Below, one piece after another: positions 28,189 to 38,172 of a stretch of DNA of 64,000 nucleotides. How positions within the stretch are numbered: position 1 is the first letter of the stretch; every line of letters begins with the position of its first letter. The DNA comes from Notoacmeibacter sp. MSK16QG-6. GTDB taxonomy: Bacteria > Pseudomonadota > Alphaproteobacteria > Rhizobiales > Rhizobiaceae. The translations under genes and the position numbers were made by a program. The stretch is from assembly GCF_024158145.1 (NCBI RefSeq), contig NZ_JAMYXM010000003.1, positions 239,730-303,729 on the forward strand. Reading direction: 5' to 3'. Under the pieces are notes generated by a model. The model was not told where the DNA came from. It saw nothing but the letters and a program-made list of their open reading frames with translations, and did no database searches.

Positions 28189-28917
28189 CTAATGCCCGCC
28201 GCCTTCGAGATAGGCCGCGCGAACGTCTTCGCGTTTCAGCAGTTCCGCGCCAGTGCCCGTCATGGTGATCTCGCCATTGACGAGAACATAGCCCCGATGT
28301 GCCAGTTTCAGCGCATGAAACGCGTTCTGCTCCACGAAGAAGACGGTCAATCCCTCATTGCGGTTCAACTCGCGCACTGCTTCGAAGATCTGCTTGACGA
28401 TCAACGGAGCAAGGCCGAGCGATGGCTCGTCCAGCATGAGCAATTTCGGCCGGCTCATCAGCGCGCGGCCTATGGCCAGCATCTGCTGCTCACCGCCCGA
28501 TAGCGTCCCGCCACGCTGGCCGGAGCGCTCCTTCAGGCGCGGGAAGAGATCGAAAACCTTGCTCAGATCGTCTTCGAAATGCTGCTCGTCGACGAGGCTC
28601 GCGCCCATCTGCAGGTTTTCCATCACCGTCATGCGGGCGAAAATACGGCGCCCCTCTGGCGACTGAGCGATCCCCTTGCGCATGATGAGATGTGTCGGCG
28701 TCGTGGTGATGTCCTCACCGTCGAAAAGGATTTGACCGGCCTTGGCGCGAGGCGTGCCGCAAATGCTCATCATCAATGTCGACTTGCCGGCGCCGTTCGC
28801 GCCGATGAGCGTGACGATCTCGCCTTTGGCGACCTCGACATCCACACCGCGAAGCGCGACGATCTTCCCGTAAGCGGCATGAAGGCCCTCGACCTTCAGC
28901 ATGGGGTGCGCGCTCAT
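28189..28917 (-). CDS. livF: Branched-chain amino-acid ABC transporter ATPase LivF
   Basis: Second ATP-binding subunit of the Liv transporter, 242 residues. Walker A is GANGAGKST, the signature LSGGEQQMLAIGRAL, Walker B LLMLDEPSLGLAP and the switch His in VFFVEQN. It overlaps livG by 4 bases (ATGA), so the pair is translationally coupled. Confidence 0.96.
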   Translation of the reverse strand: MSAHPMLKVEGLHAAYGKIVALRGVDVEVAKGEIVTLIGANGAGKSTLMMSICGTPRAKAGQILFDGEDITTTPTHLIMRKGIAQSPEGRRIFARMTVMENLQMGASLVDEQHFEDDLSKVFDLFPRLKERSGQRGGTLSGGEQQMLAIGRALMSRPKLLMLDEPSLGLAPLIVKQIFEAVRELNRNEGLTVFFVEQNAFHALKLAHRGYVLVNGEITMTGTGAELLKREDVRAAYLEGGGH

Positions 28918-29891
28918 GCTTCGCCTCCCTCGGTTCCGGCCTGTTGCTCGCCGCGATGCAGGTCGGCCCGGATTTCTTCGTCCTCGATCTCCGATTCATC
29001 GTCGACGCCGAGATAGGCGGCGATCACCTTGGGGTCGTTGCGAACGGCTTCCGCCGTTTCATCGGCGATCTTGCGCCCGTAATCGAGGACGACGACATGA
29101 TCGGAAATCTTCATCACGACGCCCATATCGTGTTCGATCAGAAGGATGGACGTTCCGGTCTCCGCCCGAATGAATTGCAGAAGATCGTTCAATTCGGCGG
29201 ATTCACGGGGATTGAGGCCTGCGGCGGGTTCGTCGAGGCACAGAAGATGCGGCTCCGAACACATCGCGCGCGCAATTTCCAACCGCCTCTGATCGCCATA
29301 GGGCAGATCGGCCGCGGGATCGTCTGCACGGTGAATGAGCCTGCACTGTTCGAGCCAGTAGATGGCCCGGTCCTTGGCGTTCTTCGCCGCCGACCGGTAG
29401 GACGGAAGATTGAGAAGTCCGGCGATCGAGAAGCCGGACGCCCGCATCAATGGGTTGTGCTGGGCAACGAGCAGATTCTCCAGACAGGTCATGCCGCCAA
29501 AAAGGCGGATGTTCTGAAAGGTCCGCGCCACCTTGGCAGTCCGACTGATGGTGAAATCCGGCATGCGCTCCAGCAGGAAAACCGCGCCATCGTCCTGTCG
29601 GGCATAGCGAGCTGCGGAATCGGTCAGTTCCTCCACCGCTTCGTCGCGCCGGCCAGGGCCGTGACGCATAACGATGCGCCCTTCGGTTGGCTTGTAGAAG
29701 CCGGTAACGCAGTTAAAGACGGTTGTCTTTCCCGCGCCGTTCGGGCCGATCAGCGCAGTGATGTCGCCGCGCCCGACAGTGAAAGACAGATTGTCGACTG
29801 CGACGAGGCCTCCGAAACGCATGGTCAGGTTCTCGACCGTCAACAACGGATCGTTTTCCCAGCCATGGCGGGATGTTGTGGTCACATTCAT
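28914..29891 (-). CDS. livG: Branched-chain amino-acid ABC transporter ATPase LivG
   Basis: First ATP-binding subunit (325 residues). Walker A is GPNGAGKTT, followed by PTEGRIVMRHG and TARTFQNIRLFGGMT-like family motifs. The signature region is DLPYGDQRRLEIARAMCSEP, Walker B LLCLDEPAAGLNPRES and the switch LIEHDMGVVM. A 45-residue insertion between Walker A and the Q-loop (DEAVEELTDSAARYARQDDG and on) makes it longer than E. coli LivG. The insertion is a feature I associate with rhizobial homologues. Confidence 0.95.
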   Translation of the reverse strand: MNVTTTSRHGWENDPLLTVENLTMRFGGLVAVDNLSFTVGRGDITALIGPNGAGKTTVFNCVTGFYKPTEGRIVMRHGPGRRDEAVEELTDSAARYARQDDGAVFLLERMPDFTISRTAKVARTFQNIRLFGGMTCLENLLVAQHNPLMRASGFSIAGLLNLPSYRSAAKNAKDRAIYWLEQCRLIHRADDPAADLPYGDQRRLEIARAMCSEPHLLCLDEPAAGLNPRESAELNDLLQFIRAETGTSILLIEHDMGVVMKISDHVVVLDYGRKIADETAEAVRNDPKVIAAYLGVDDESEIEDEEIRADLHRGEQQAGTEGGEA

Positions 29892-29895
29892 TGGA

Positions 29896-31556
29896 TTAGT
29901 GCCCCTCGCCCTGAGCGACCACGTCGGCTCCGATGCTCTTGCGTTCCTTGTAGACGGCGCTTGGCTGGCGGGCCGAGATGAGGCCGCGCGGCTTCCAGAC
30001 CATGATCAGAACCATGGCGAGGCCGAAAATCAGCATTCGGAACTGTGTGGGGTCGAAATTCTCTCCGAAGACCACCGACATGAAACCGATATTGCGCAGC
30101 AATTCGATGCCGCCGATCATCACGATGGACGCGAAGACCACTCCGATCTGGCTGCCCAGGCCGCCGAGAACCACGATCGCGAGAATGATCGCGCTTTCGA
30201 TGAAGGTGAAGCTTTCCGGGCTGATAAATCCCTGCCGGGTGGCGAAGAACGACCCGGCGAACCCGCCGAACATCGCTCCAATCGAGAAGGCCGATAACTT
30301 GACCAGCGTCGTATTGATGCCGAGCGAGCGGCAGGCAATTTCGTCTTCGCGAAGGGCCTCCCAGGCACGCCCGACCGGCAGGCGACGAAGGCGCATGGTC
30401 GCAAAATGGGTAATCAGCGCCAATACGAAGATGATGTAGTAGAAGAATATGAACCGGTGGATCGTGTCGTAGTCGAGCCCGAAAATATCGGCGAAACCGC
30501 CTTCGCCCCGGTTGAACTCGATTCCGAAAAGGGTCGGCTTCGGAATGCGCCCAATCCCGTCCGGCCCACCCGTGAAGTCGGACCAGTTGAGCAGCACGAC
30601 GCGGATGATCTCACCGAAGGCGAGCGTGACGATTGCCAGATAATCGCCACGCAGACGCAGAACCGGAAAACCGAGAACAAGCCCCCACAGCGCGGCGAAC
30701 AGGCCGGCCAGCGGTAGCGCCATCCAGAAACCGAAGCCGAGATACTGCGCCAGCAGTGCGTACGCGTAAGCGCCCACCGCATAGAACGCGACATAGCCGA
30801 GATCGAGCAGGCCAGCGAGACCGACGACAATATTCAGGCCCCATCCCAGCATCACATAGGTCAGAATCAGAATGGAGATGTCGATCAGCTGGCGGTCGCG
30901 ATTGGGAAAGAGAAACATGACGATCCATGGCAGCAGCAGCGCCACCACGAAAAGAATGCGCAGGCTCCAGGTGCCGAAGGATGTGATCCTATCTGCCTTT
31001 TTCTGAGCCGCCACGCCTGTCGCGGGCGTTCCGATCTTGCCGGTCGCGCGCGAAATCAGAAGGACGAGGCCGAGGAGGATGGCGCCGAAGACAACTCCGA
31101 TCAGAACCGAGCCGAGGAGTTCTTCGAACTGGCCCGTGCCAAACAGAATGTCGCCAAGCGGATGCCAGGCATAAAGAACGGCAAAGCCGAGGATAAAGAG
31201 CCCCGACACCATTGCGCGAACGCGCGGCCCCGCAGGAGACAACAGATAGGCGTCGACAAGAAGCTTGCCGAAAAAGGCAAAGATCAGCGCCAGCGCATAG
31301 AGGCTCCAGCGCCAGGTGATGTCGAGTCCGCCCGGCGCGATGCTGGTACGGATCGGCAAAAAGAAAAAGCCCAGAACAGCGGTGACGAAGGTGGCAACCG
31401 CTGCCTGCTTCAGCCGCTCCGAAAGGCCGCTTGGGCCGGTATCGACGACGAGGTTCGGCGCGTCGGCGCGCTCTTCGCTCTTGATCTGCGCGCCTTCGGG
31501 CTGGGTCGTTGCGACTGGCTGTTCCTGGCCGGTGCCGCTTTCGGTTTCGCCCGCCA

Positions 31557-31557
<1 letters not shown>
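29896..31557 (-). CDS. livM: Branched-chain amino-acid ABC transporter permease LivM (N-terminally extended)
   Basis: Inner-membrane permease, 553 residues. The core has [59 protein letters not shown] and the ABC-contact EAA-like loop [20 protein letters not shown]. The first 200 residues carry a soluble Thr/Glu-rich start and four additional hydrophobic segments before this core, which exceeds the usual LivM length of about 425. ATG 31557 overlaps the livH stop by one base (TGATG). Confidence 0.94.
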
Positions 31558-32489
<932 letters not shown>

Positions 32490-32680
32490 TGAGAGTTCGG
32501 TATCCCCATGGGCCAGAGGCCTGTTTGGGTGACAATAATCTTAGAATTTGGGGCGCGCCAACCCCCTCGCGCCTATTTTTCCCACAGCTTCAATCCCCGC
32601 TTAAACTTTAGGCTCGGGCGGATTCGTCACCGGCCTTCGACGCGCTAGCTGCCATGCCACTTGCACGGGAAAGGTGAATC

Positions 32681-34204
32681 ATGGCCGGCACACTTCGCTT
32701 CATTCTCGGTGACCAGCTATCCGACGACATTGCCACGCTGCGTGACGCCGATCCGCAAAGCGATGTCATACTGATGGCCGAGGTGCAGGACGAAGCCACC
32801 TATGTGAAGCATCACAAAAAGAAGATCGCTTTCCTTTTCTCGGCAATGCGTCATTTTGCAGCCGATCTGACGGATAAGGGCTACAAGGTCCGCTACCAAT
32901 GCATCGACGAGGCGGACAGCCCAGAGAGCTTCACCGAGGCGCTGATCGATGCCGTCAACGCAATCGGACCGGATCGTATCGTCGTGACCGAGGCCGGCGA
33001 ATGGCGCGTTCGGAAGATGATGGATGAATGGGAGGAAATGTTCGACTTCGACGTCGAGATCCGCACCGACGATCGATTTCTCTGCACCCATGCGGAGTTC
33101 CGCGATTGGGCCGAGGGCGCCAAGACGCTCCGGATGGAATATTTCTACCGCATGATGCGCGAGAAACTCGCCATCATGATCGAAGACGGCGAACCGGCAG
33201 GTGGACAATGGAACTACGATAAGGACAATCGCGAGCCGCTCGACGGTCAGGTCGAAATTCCAGATCGCCCCGACTGGACCGTCGACGAGATGACGCAGAA
33301 GGTGATCGACCTGGTCGAAGAGCGTTTCGCCGACCATTTCGGCACGCTCGAGAATTTCGCCTATCCGGTCACGCGCCGTCAGGCGACGCATTATCTCAAT
33401 TGGTTCGTCGAGGAAGCCCTGCCCTGCTTCGGGCGTTATCAGGATGCGATGAAGCAGGGGCGACCCCTGATCTTTCATTCGCATCTTTCCGCACTCATCA
33501 ATTGCGGCCTGCTGTCACCGGCGGAAGTCGTGGAAAAAGCTGAAGACGCCTGGAGGGCGGGCACAGTGCCGATCAACGCGGCAGAAGGATTTATCCGTCA
33601 GATCATTGGATGGCGCGAATTCATCCGCGGCGTCTATTGGAGCCAGATGCCGGATTACGGGCAGTCGAACAAACTGATGGCGCAGCGCGCCCTGCCCGAT
33701 TTCTTCTGGACACGCGATGCGAAAATGAACTGCATGAAGCAGTCTATTTTAGAGACTTGGGATAACGCCTACGCCCATCATATCCAGCGGCTGATGGTCA
33801 TAGGAAATTTCTGCCTTCTGGCGGGGCTCGATCCAAAAAAAGTGCAGGAATGGTATCTGATCGTCTATCACGACGCCTATGAGTGGGTCGAAATGCCCAA
33901 TGTCGTGGGGATGATCCTCTTCGCTGACGGCGGATTGTTCGCATCCAAGCCCTACGCCGCCTCCGGAAGTTATATCAACAAGATGAGCGACTATTGCGTC
34001 CACTGCGACTACGCTGTGAAACGCAAGCATGGGCCGGACGCCTGCCCCTTCAACTATCTTTACTGGGACTTTCTGGACCGCAACCGCGAGCGGCTGAAGG
34101 ACAATCCGCGTGTCGGCATGATGTACAAGACCCTCGATCGTTTCAAAGATGAGAAGGTCGACACAATCCGCGCGGATTCCAAGCAATTTCTGGACGCGCT
34201 CTAA
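32681..34204 (+). CDS. phrB: Fe-S bacterial cryptochrome/photolyase (PhrB-type)
   Basis: Flavoprotein of the FeS-BCP/CryPro class, prototype Agrobacterium PhrB, a (6-4) photolyase with an FAD, a lumazine antenna and a [4Fe-4S] cluster. The four cluster cysteines are present at 351 (KMNCMKQ), 439 and 442 (CVHC) and 455 (ACPFNY), one residue off the PhrB numbering I recall (350, 438, 441, 454). Other matches are the start LRFILGDQLS and the FAD region EGFIRQIIGWREFIRGVYW. Length is 507. AAAGG lies 8 bases before ATG. It probably repairs UV (6-4) lesions in light. Confidence 0.95.
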   Translation: MAGTLRFILGDQLSDDIATLRDADPQSDVILMAEVQDEATYVKHHKKKIAFLFSAMRHFAADLTDKGYKVRYQCIDEADSPESFTEALIDAVNAIGPDRIVVTEAGEWRVRKMMDEWEEMFDFDVEIRTDDRFLCTHAEFRDWAEGAKTLRMEYFYRMMREKLAIMIEDGEPAGGQWNYDKDNREPLDGQVEIPDRPDWTVDEMTQKVIDLVEERFADHFGTLENFAYPVTRRQATHYLNWFVEEALPCFGRYQDAMKQGRPLIFHSHLSALINCGLLSPAEVVEKAEDAWRAGTVPINAAEGFIRQIIGWREFIRGVYWSQMPDYGQSNKLMAQRALPDFFWTRDAKMNCMKQSILETWDNAYAHHIQRLMVIGNFCLLAGLDPKKVQEWYLIVYHDAYEWVEMPNVVGMILFADGGLFASKPYAASGSYINKMSDYCVHCDYAVKRKHGPDACPFNYLYWDFLDRNRERLKDNPRVGMMYKTLDRFKDEKVDTIRADSKQFLDAL

Positions 34205-34259
34205 ACGAAAGGGCAGCGCTGCTGCGCCGCCCCCGATAATCCGTCTAGGTATTGAGCTT

Positions 34260-34790
34260 TTATTCCATCTCGATGACGCCGCAGGCGATACGGTCGCCTG
34301 CATCGCCGCTCGGCTGGCTTTTGTAATCGTCCGCGCCCGAATGGATCATGATGGCCGAACCGTCTTCGTCCATCAGGAAACCGTCGTCTCCCTCGTTCAG
34401 GCTGACAGCGGTATTGAGTATTTCCTGCTGCAGGGCGCCACTGTCACTGACGTGGATGTTCGGCATGTCGCCCGGATGCGGTCCACCTTCGACCATCATG
34501 CCATGCTCTTTGCCTTCGGCGAAGTGGCCGCCGGCAGCCTTGAAATCCGGCTCGCACTTGCCGGTCTCATGAATGTGAAAACCGTGGACCCCGGCGGGAA
34601 CGTCTTTCAGGTCGAGCGTCAGCAGCACACCATTGGGTGTCTGCTCCATCGTGACCGATCCATGTTCGGCGCCCTCTGCACCCATGAGCGTCGCAGTGGC
34701 GGTCTTCACCGTCCCATCGTCCTGGGCCGAGGCCACGCCGGCAACCGTGGTAAGCGCGCCAGCGAAAACGGCTGTAATGACATTGCGCAT
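34260..34790 (-). CDS. sodC: Superoxide dismutase [Cu-Zn], periplasmic
   Basis: Cu/Zn SOD of 176 residues with signal peptide MRNVITAVFAGALTTVAGVA(SA). Metal ligands are seen in GVHGFHIHETGKCEP (Cu His pair and disulfide Cys), GGHFAEGKEHG, HPGDMPNIHV (Zn ligands) and AIMIHSGADD. The arginine and second Cys are in DRIACGVIE. ATG 34790 has GAGGAGA upstream, and the upstream extension into the receiver gene is excluded. It detoxifies superoxide outside the cytoplasm and converges with the photolyase gene. Confidence 0.96.
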   Translation of the reverse strand: MRNVITAVFAGALTTVAGVASAQDDGTVKTATATLMGAEGAEHGSVTMEQTPNGVLLTLDLKDVPAGVHGFHIHETGKCEPDFKAAGGHFAEGKEHGMMVEGGPHPGDMPNIHVSDSGALQQEILNTAVSLNEGDDGFLMDEDGSAIMIHSGADDYKSQPSGDAGDRIACGVIEME

Positions 34791-34866
34791 GAAAAAGGTC
34801 TCCTCACAAATCAATTGTGGGAGACCAACGTTGCACTGCGTGTGCCGTTCCAGTGAAAGTCCGCGA

Positions 34867-35226
34867 TCAGGCCGCTTCCGCGAGTTCCTGCGCGATAGCC
34901 GCGTAATCGGACGGCTTCTGATAAATGCGCGAGTGAGGCAGACCTTCACCCGAAAGCTGATTGGGGCTTTGGGACGTCACGATTGCGAAGGGGACGCCAT
35001 GCTCCTGAAGCCACCGCGCAATTGGCGCTGAGGTGCCATCGGGCAGATTAAAGTCTAGCAGGGCAGCATCGACCTGATTATCCTGAAGAGCACGCATCGC
35101 CTCGCTGACCGTCCGTGCGATCTTAGCTACACCATGGCCGGCCGTTTCCAAGCTATCTTCCGCGTCCATGGCGATTAGCATCTCGTCTTCGACTATCAGG
35201 ATGCTCTTGAATAAAACTGTCATCAT
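34867..35226 (-). CDS. Single-domain response regulator
   Basis: A stand-alone receiver domain of 119 residues. The acidic pocket is in ILIVEDEMLIAMD, the phosphoacceptor Asp58 in ALLDFNLPDG, the Thr/Ser switch in AIVTSQSP and the Lys104 in YQKPSDY. There is no output domain. It lies directly downstream of the HWE kinase gene (about 155 bases, same strand), so it is a likely phosphorylation partner or phosphate sink of that kinase (inference). Confidence 0.9.
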   Translation of the reverse strand: MMTVLFKSILIVEDEMLIAMDAEDSLETAGHGVAKIARTVSEAMRALQDNQVDAALLDFNLPDGTSAPIARWLQEHGVPFAIVTSQSPNQLSGEGLPHSRIYQKPSDYAAIAQELAEAA

Positions 35227-35382
35227 TTTATTGCCCTTTCAGGAAGAACAATGTTCGATAACCGCTTTAGTTTCTCCCTCACGCCAAAAGAGCATATTTA
35301 TCGTTATTGAAGGGTAAAGCTGACCCGTTTTGAAGCAACACGGGGACGGGGTTTGGTTGCTAGGCCGGACGCCTGCCCATCG

Positions 35383-38064
35383 TCAGGCCGTTGGCGTCTC
35401 GCGGTCGGCGGTCTGGGTGGGGGCGGCCGGCAGTTCCAGATCGAACGTCACCCGCAAACCATCGATCTCGAAACGCCGCTCCAGTTCGATCGCCGTCATT
35501 TGAAGCAGGCGCGTACCGAACCCGGTGGTCTCGCTATCATCGTAGGATCGCGCCGACGAATGCCGCTCCTTCCAGACAAAATGCAGCTTTCTTTCGCTCC
35601 CCATCGTCCACGATATGGAAAGGGTGCCGTCGTCGGAAGCGAGCGCTCCGTGCTTGATGGCATTGGTTCCGAGTTCGTGGATCACGAGCCCGAACTGCGT
35701 GGCCGTTTCCGCAGGCAACAGGACCTTGGGGCCAGCGATTTCGACCGTCCGATCCGCGCCCAGAAGGGGTTTCAACTGCGAGTGGATGACTTCGCGCAGG
35801 CTGGGCGCCGACCAGTCACGCTCGGTCAACAGGGCGTGGCTCGCCGAAAGGCTGGCGATGCGCCCCAGGAAACTGTCGGCAAATTTCTGAGGGCTGTCTG
35901 CCGTGCGAAGCGTCTGCCGCGCCATGCCTTGAATGACGGCGAGCGTGTTTTTTACCCGGTGTGAAAGTTCGCGCATGAGAAGCGATTGCCGTTCCACGCT
36001 CCGCTGTTGTTCCGTCATGTCGCGCATGATCGTCGAGAGCGACGTCACGACCCCGTCATCCTTATGGACGATCAACACCTGACTGACGGGTATCCGGCGC
36101 TCATCCGGCAGTTCCAGCGTGTTCTCGCCCATCCAGAAACCGTCGGTGAACAGCTTGTCACGCTGGTCGTCGCTCAGGTTGGTGAAAAGGTTCGGTGCTT
36201 CGGGCGGCACCGGATCGTATGCATCGCTCATGTCCCCACCTTCGGAAAGAAGGCGGCGGCCACCGGAATTAAGGAACCTGACAGAACCGTCGGGCGCTCC
36301 AAACGCCACATAGTCTGGCGTCGCGTTGATGATATCGCCAAGGCTGCGGGACAGCTTCTCGGCGGAGCGCCGTGACGTGATGTCGATACCGGACAGCACG
36401 ACAGAACCAGTGATCGGAGCGCCCTGGAGTGGTGCGATCTGCAGGTCGACCCAGAAGGTTTCTGATGCGGTGTTGCCATCGGGGCCGCTCATACAAATGT
36501 CGAAGCGGGAGGTCTCGCCATCGCGTGTCGCGGCCTGGACGGCCTCGCGCACGATCGAGGCGGCGTCGGCACTGCCATTCCACCAGCTCTCGTTCCAGAT
36601 CTTCGTACCAAGAAGCCCTCTCATGGAACGGTCGAGACTGGCGAAATCGCCCTCATTGGTTTCCACGACTGTGCCGTCCGGTCCGACCACCGCCACCCAC
36701 GCGGCAAGACTGTCCAGAATACCGCGCAGCAGACGCTCGTGCTGCCTGACGCGCCGCTCGACGCGTTTGCGCTCGGTAATGTCGCGCACCGAACCGCGCG
36801 CCATGATCCGCGTCGGGCTCATGCTGCGGCGTTCATGGGTGATCCGCCCATTGATCGAGACCCAGCGTGGCAGCGCCGATGCGGCATCGTCGATGCGTGG
36901 CTCGACGGTGAAAGTCGTAGCATGGCTCCGGTCGTCATGAAGAAGCGTCGAGCGAAGCGCATCCGCATCGTCCGGATGCAACTGATTGAGAAAAGTGACG
37001 ATCCGAATTGGCTCTTTCGAATCCGGCAGGTCGAGTATCTGGCGGATGCGCTTATCGACAAGCATCACGCCCGTCTTCAGATTGGCTTCGAAAAAGCCGA
37101 GCCCGGCAGCGTCGGCGGCAAGGGAAAGCCGGTCCTGCTGCTTCTTTTGCCGGGAATAATCGATAACCCCGACAACCAGAGCGATTGCGCCGATAATGAG
37201 AAGTTGCTGTTGCAGAAACGCAGTGCGGCCCTGAACCATGTCCACGCCCATCACCGTCTCGGCCTGCCAGATCAGATTGACGCTGTAGAGTAGTCCGACC
37301 AGCGCGACGGCGAGCGATGCGCCGCGCACATCGTAGGCGAGCGAAGCCCAGATGATGAGCGGCGCGATATGGATGAACCGGAAATAGATGCTGTTGGTCA
37401 GCAGCAGCGTGCTCGTAAACCCCACGATGAGAGCCACGATCAGGACGAGCAAGGCGGGGCGCGGCGGTACGCCATACCGCCACCAGCTTTCCAGTAGCGG
37501 CCAGATGGTGACGATGCCGACGAGTTGACCGAGCAGAAGGACCAGCCCCAGATCGTGCCACCTGTCCGCTGGCAGATGGCCGTTCATTGTCTCGACGATC
37601 AGCGAGGTCCCGACGGTGGCGAAGGCACTCGGTATGCCGGCGACCACCAGAAAGAGCATCAGGGTTGAAACCCGCTCGAAGGGATCGCGCACACCGATCA
37701 GCCGGGCCGCCGCCACGCCCAATGCCGGCCCCGCTACATCGACGGAAGCAATGACCAGAGCCTCGCCAAAATCCAGATTGCCGGCGAAGAGATGAAGCGC
37801 CGTAAAACTCGCAAGAAAGATACCCGGAACGACGCGGTGGCCGAACAGCGAAATCATGGCCAGCGCCGCTCCTGCGGCAGGCCAGACCGGGGCGAACGTA
37901 TCGGTGCGGTCGGACAGGTAAAGAACACCCCCGGACGCCATAAAGAAAAACAGGAATGCGAAAGCGTTGGCCGGCAGCACACCGAGCCGGCGCTGGTGCA
38001 CATCACCAAGAATGTTGCCGATCAATCGGTTTTCCATGAGTCCCGCCAAATCAGAGGCAAACAT
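35383..38064 (-). CDS. MASE1-PAS-HWE sensor histidine kinase
   Basis: Membrane sensor kinase of 893 residues. About eight hydrophobic segments (roughly 20-310) resemble a MASE1 sensor (FAFLFFFMASGGVLYLSDRT, FAPVWPAAGAALAMI). Three PAS-like regions follow (about 315-430, 440-560, 575-690) with linkers of the ITERKRVERR type. The kinase core is HWE class: phosphoacceptor His near 702 in MRELSHRVKNTLAVIQGMA, N-box HELGTNAIKHGALAS and the class-defining Trp-x-Glu in HFVWKERH. ATG 38064 is used. TTG 38070 and ATG 38037 are alternatives with poor or moderate ribosome-binding sites. Such kinases in Rhizobiales often sense light or general stress. The ligand here is unknown. Confidence 0.9.
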   Translation of the reverse strand: MFASDLAGLMENRLIGNILGDVHQRRLGVLPANAFAFLFFFMASGGVLYLSDRTDTFAPVWPAAGAALAMISLFGHRVVPGIFLASFTALHLFAGNLDFGEALVIASVDVAGPALGVAAARLIGVRDPFERVSTLMLFLVVAGIPSAFATVGTSLIVETMNGHLPADRWHDLGLVLLLGQLVGIVTIWPLLESWWRYGVPPRPALLVLIVALIVGFTSTLLLTNSIYFRFIHIAPLIIWASLAYDVRGASLAVALVGLLYSVNLIWQAETVMGVDMVQGRTAFLQQQLLIIGAIALVVGVIDYSRQKKQQDRLSLAADAAGLGFFEANLKTGVMLVDKRIRQILDLPDSKEPIRIVTFLNQLHPDDADALRSTLLHDDRSHATTFTVEPRIDDAASALPRWVSINGRITHERRSMSPTRIMARGSVRDITERKRVERRVRQHERLLRGILDSLAAWVAVVGPDGTVVETNEGDFASLDRSMRGLLGTKIWNESWWNGSADAASIVREAVQAATRDGETSRFDICMSGPDGNTASETFWVDLQIAPLQGAPITGSVVLSGIDITSRRSAEKLSRSLGDIINATPDYVAFGAPDGSVRFLNSGGRRLLSEGGDMSDAYDPVPPEAPNLFTNLSDDQRDKLFTDGFWMGENTLELPDERRIPVSQVLIVHKDDGVVTSLSTIMRDMTEQQRSVERQSLLMRELSHRVKNTLAVIQGMARQTLRTADSPQKFADSFLGRIASLSASHALLTERDWSAPSLREVIHSQLKPLLGADRTVEIAGPKVLLPAETATQFGLVIHELGTNAIKHGALASDDGTLSISWTMGSERKLHFVWKERHSSARSYDDSETTGFGTRLLQMTAIELERRFEIDGLRVTFDLELPAAPTQTADRETPTA

Positions 38065-38172
38065 GGACAAGCTTCAGCCGGAATACAACGGATAGTGGCT
38101 CTCGATTCCATGGCTTTTTTCAAATTGTGTATTGCCGACCCCGGTCAATACGGCGCGGCGAGTTTTTACACT

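Noticed and set aside
34211..34232. GC-rich hairpin between the photolyase and sodC genes considered as a terminator
   Set aside because: The stem has a mismatch and there is no T-run on either strand.
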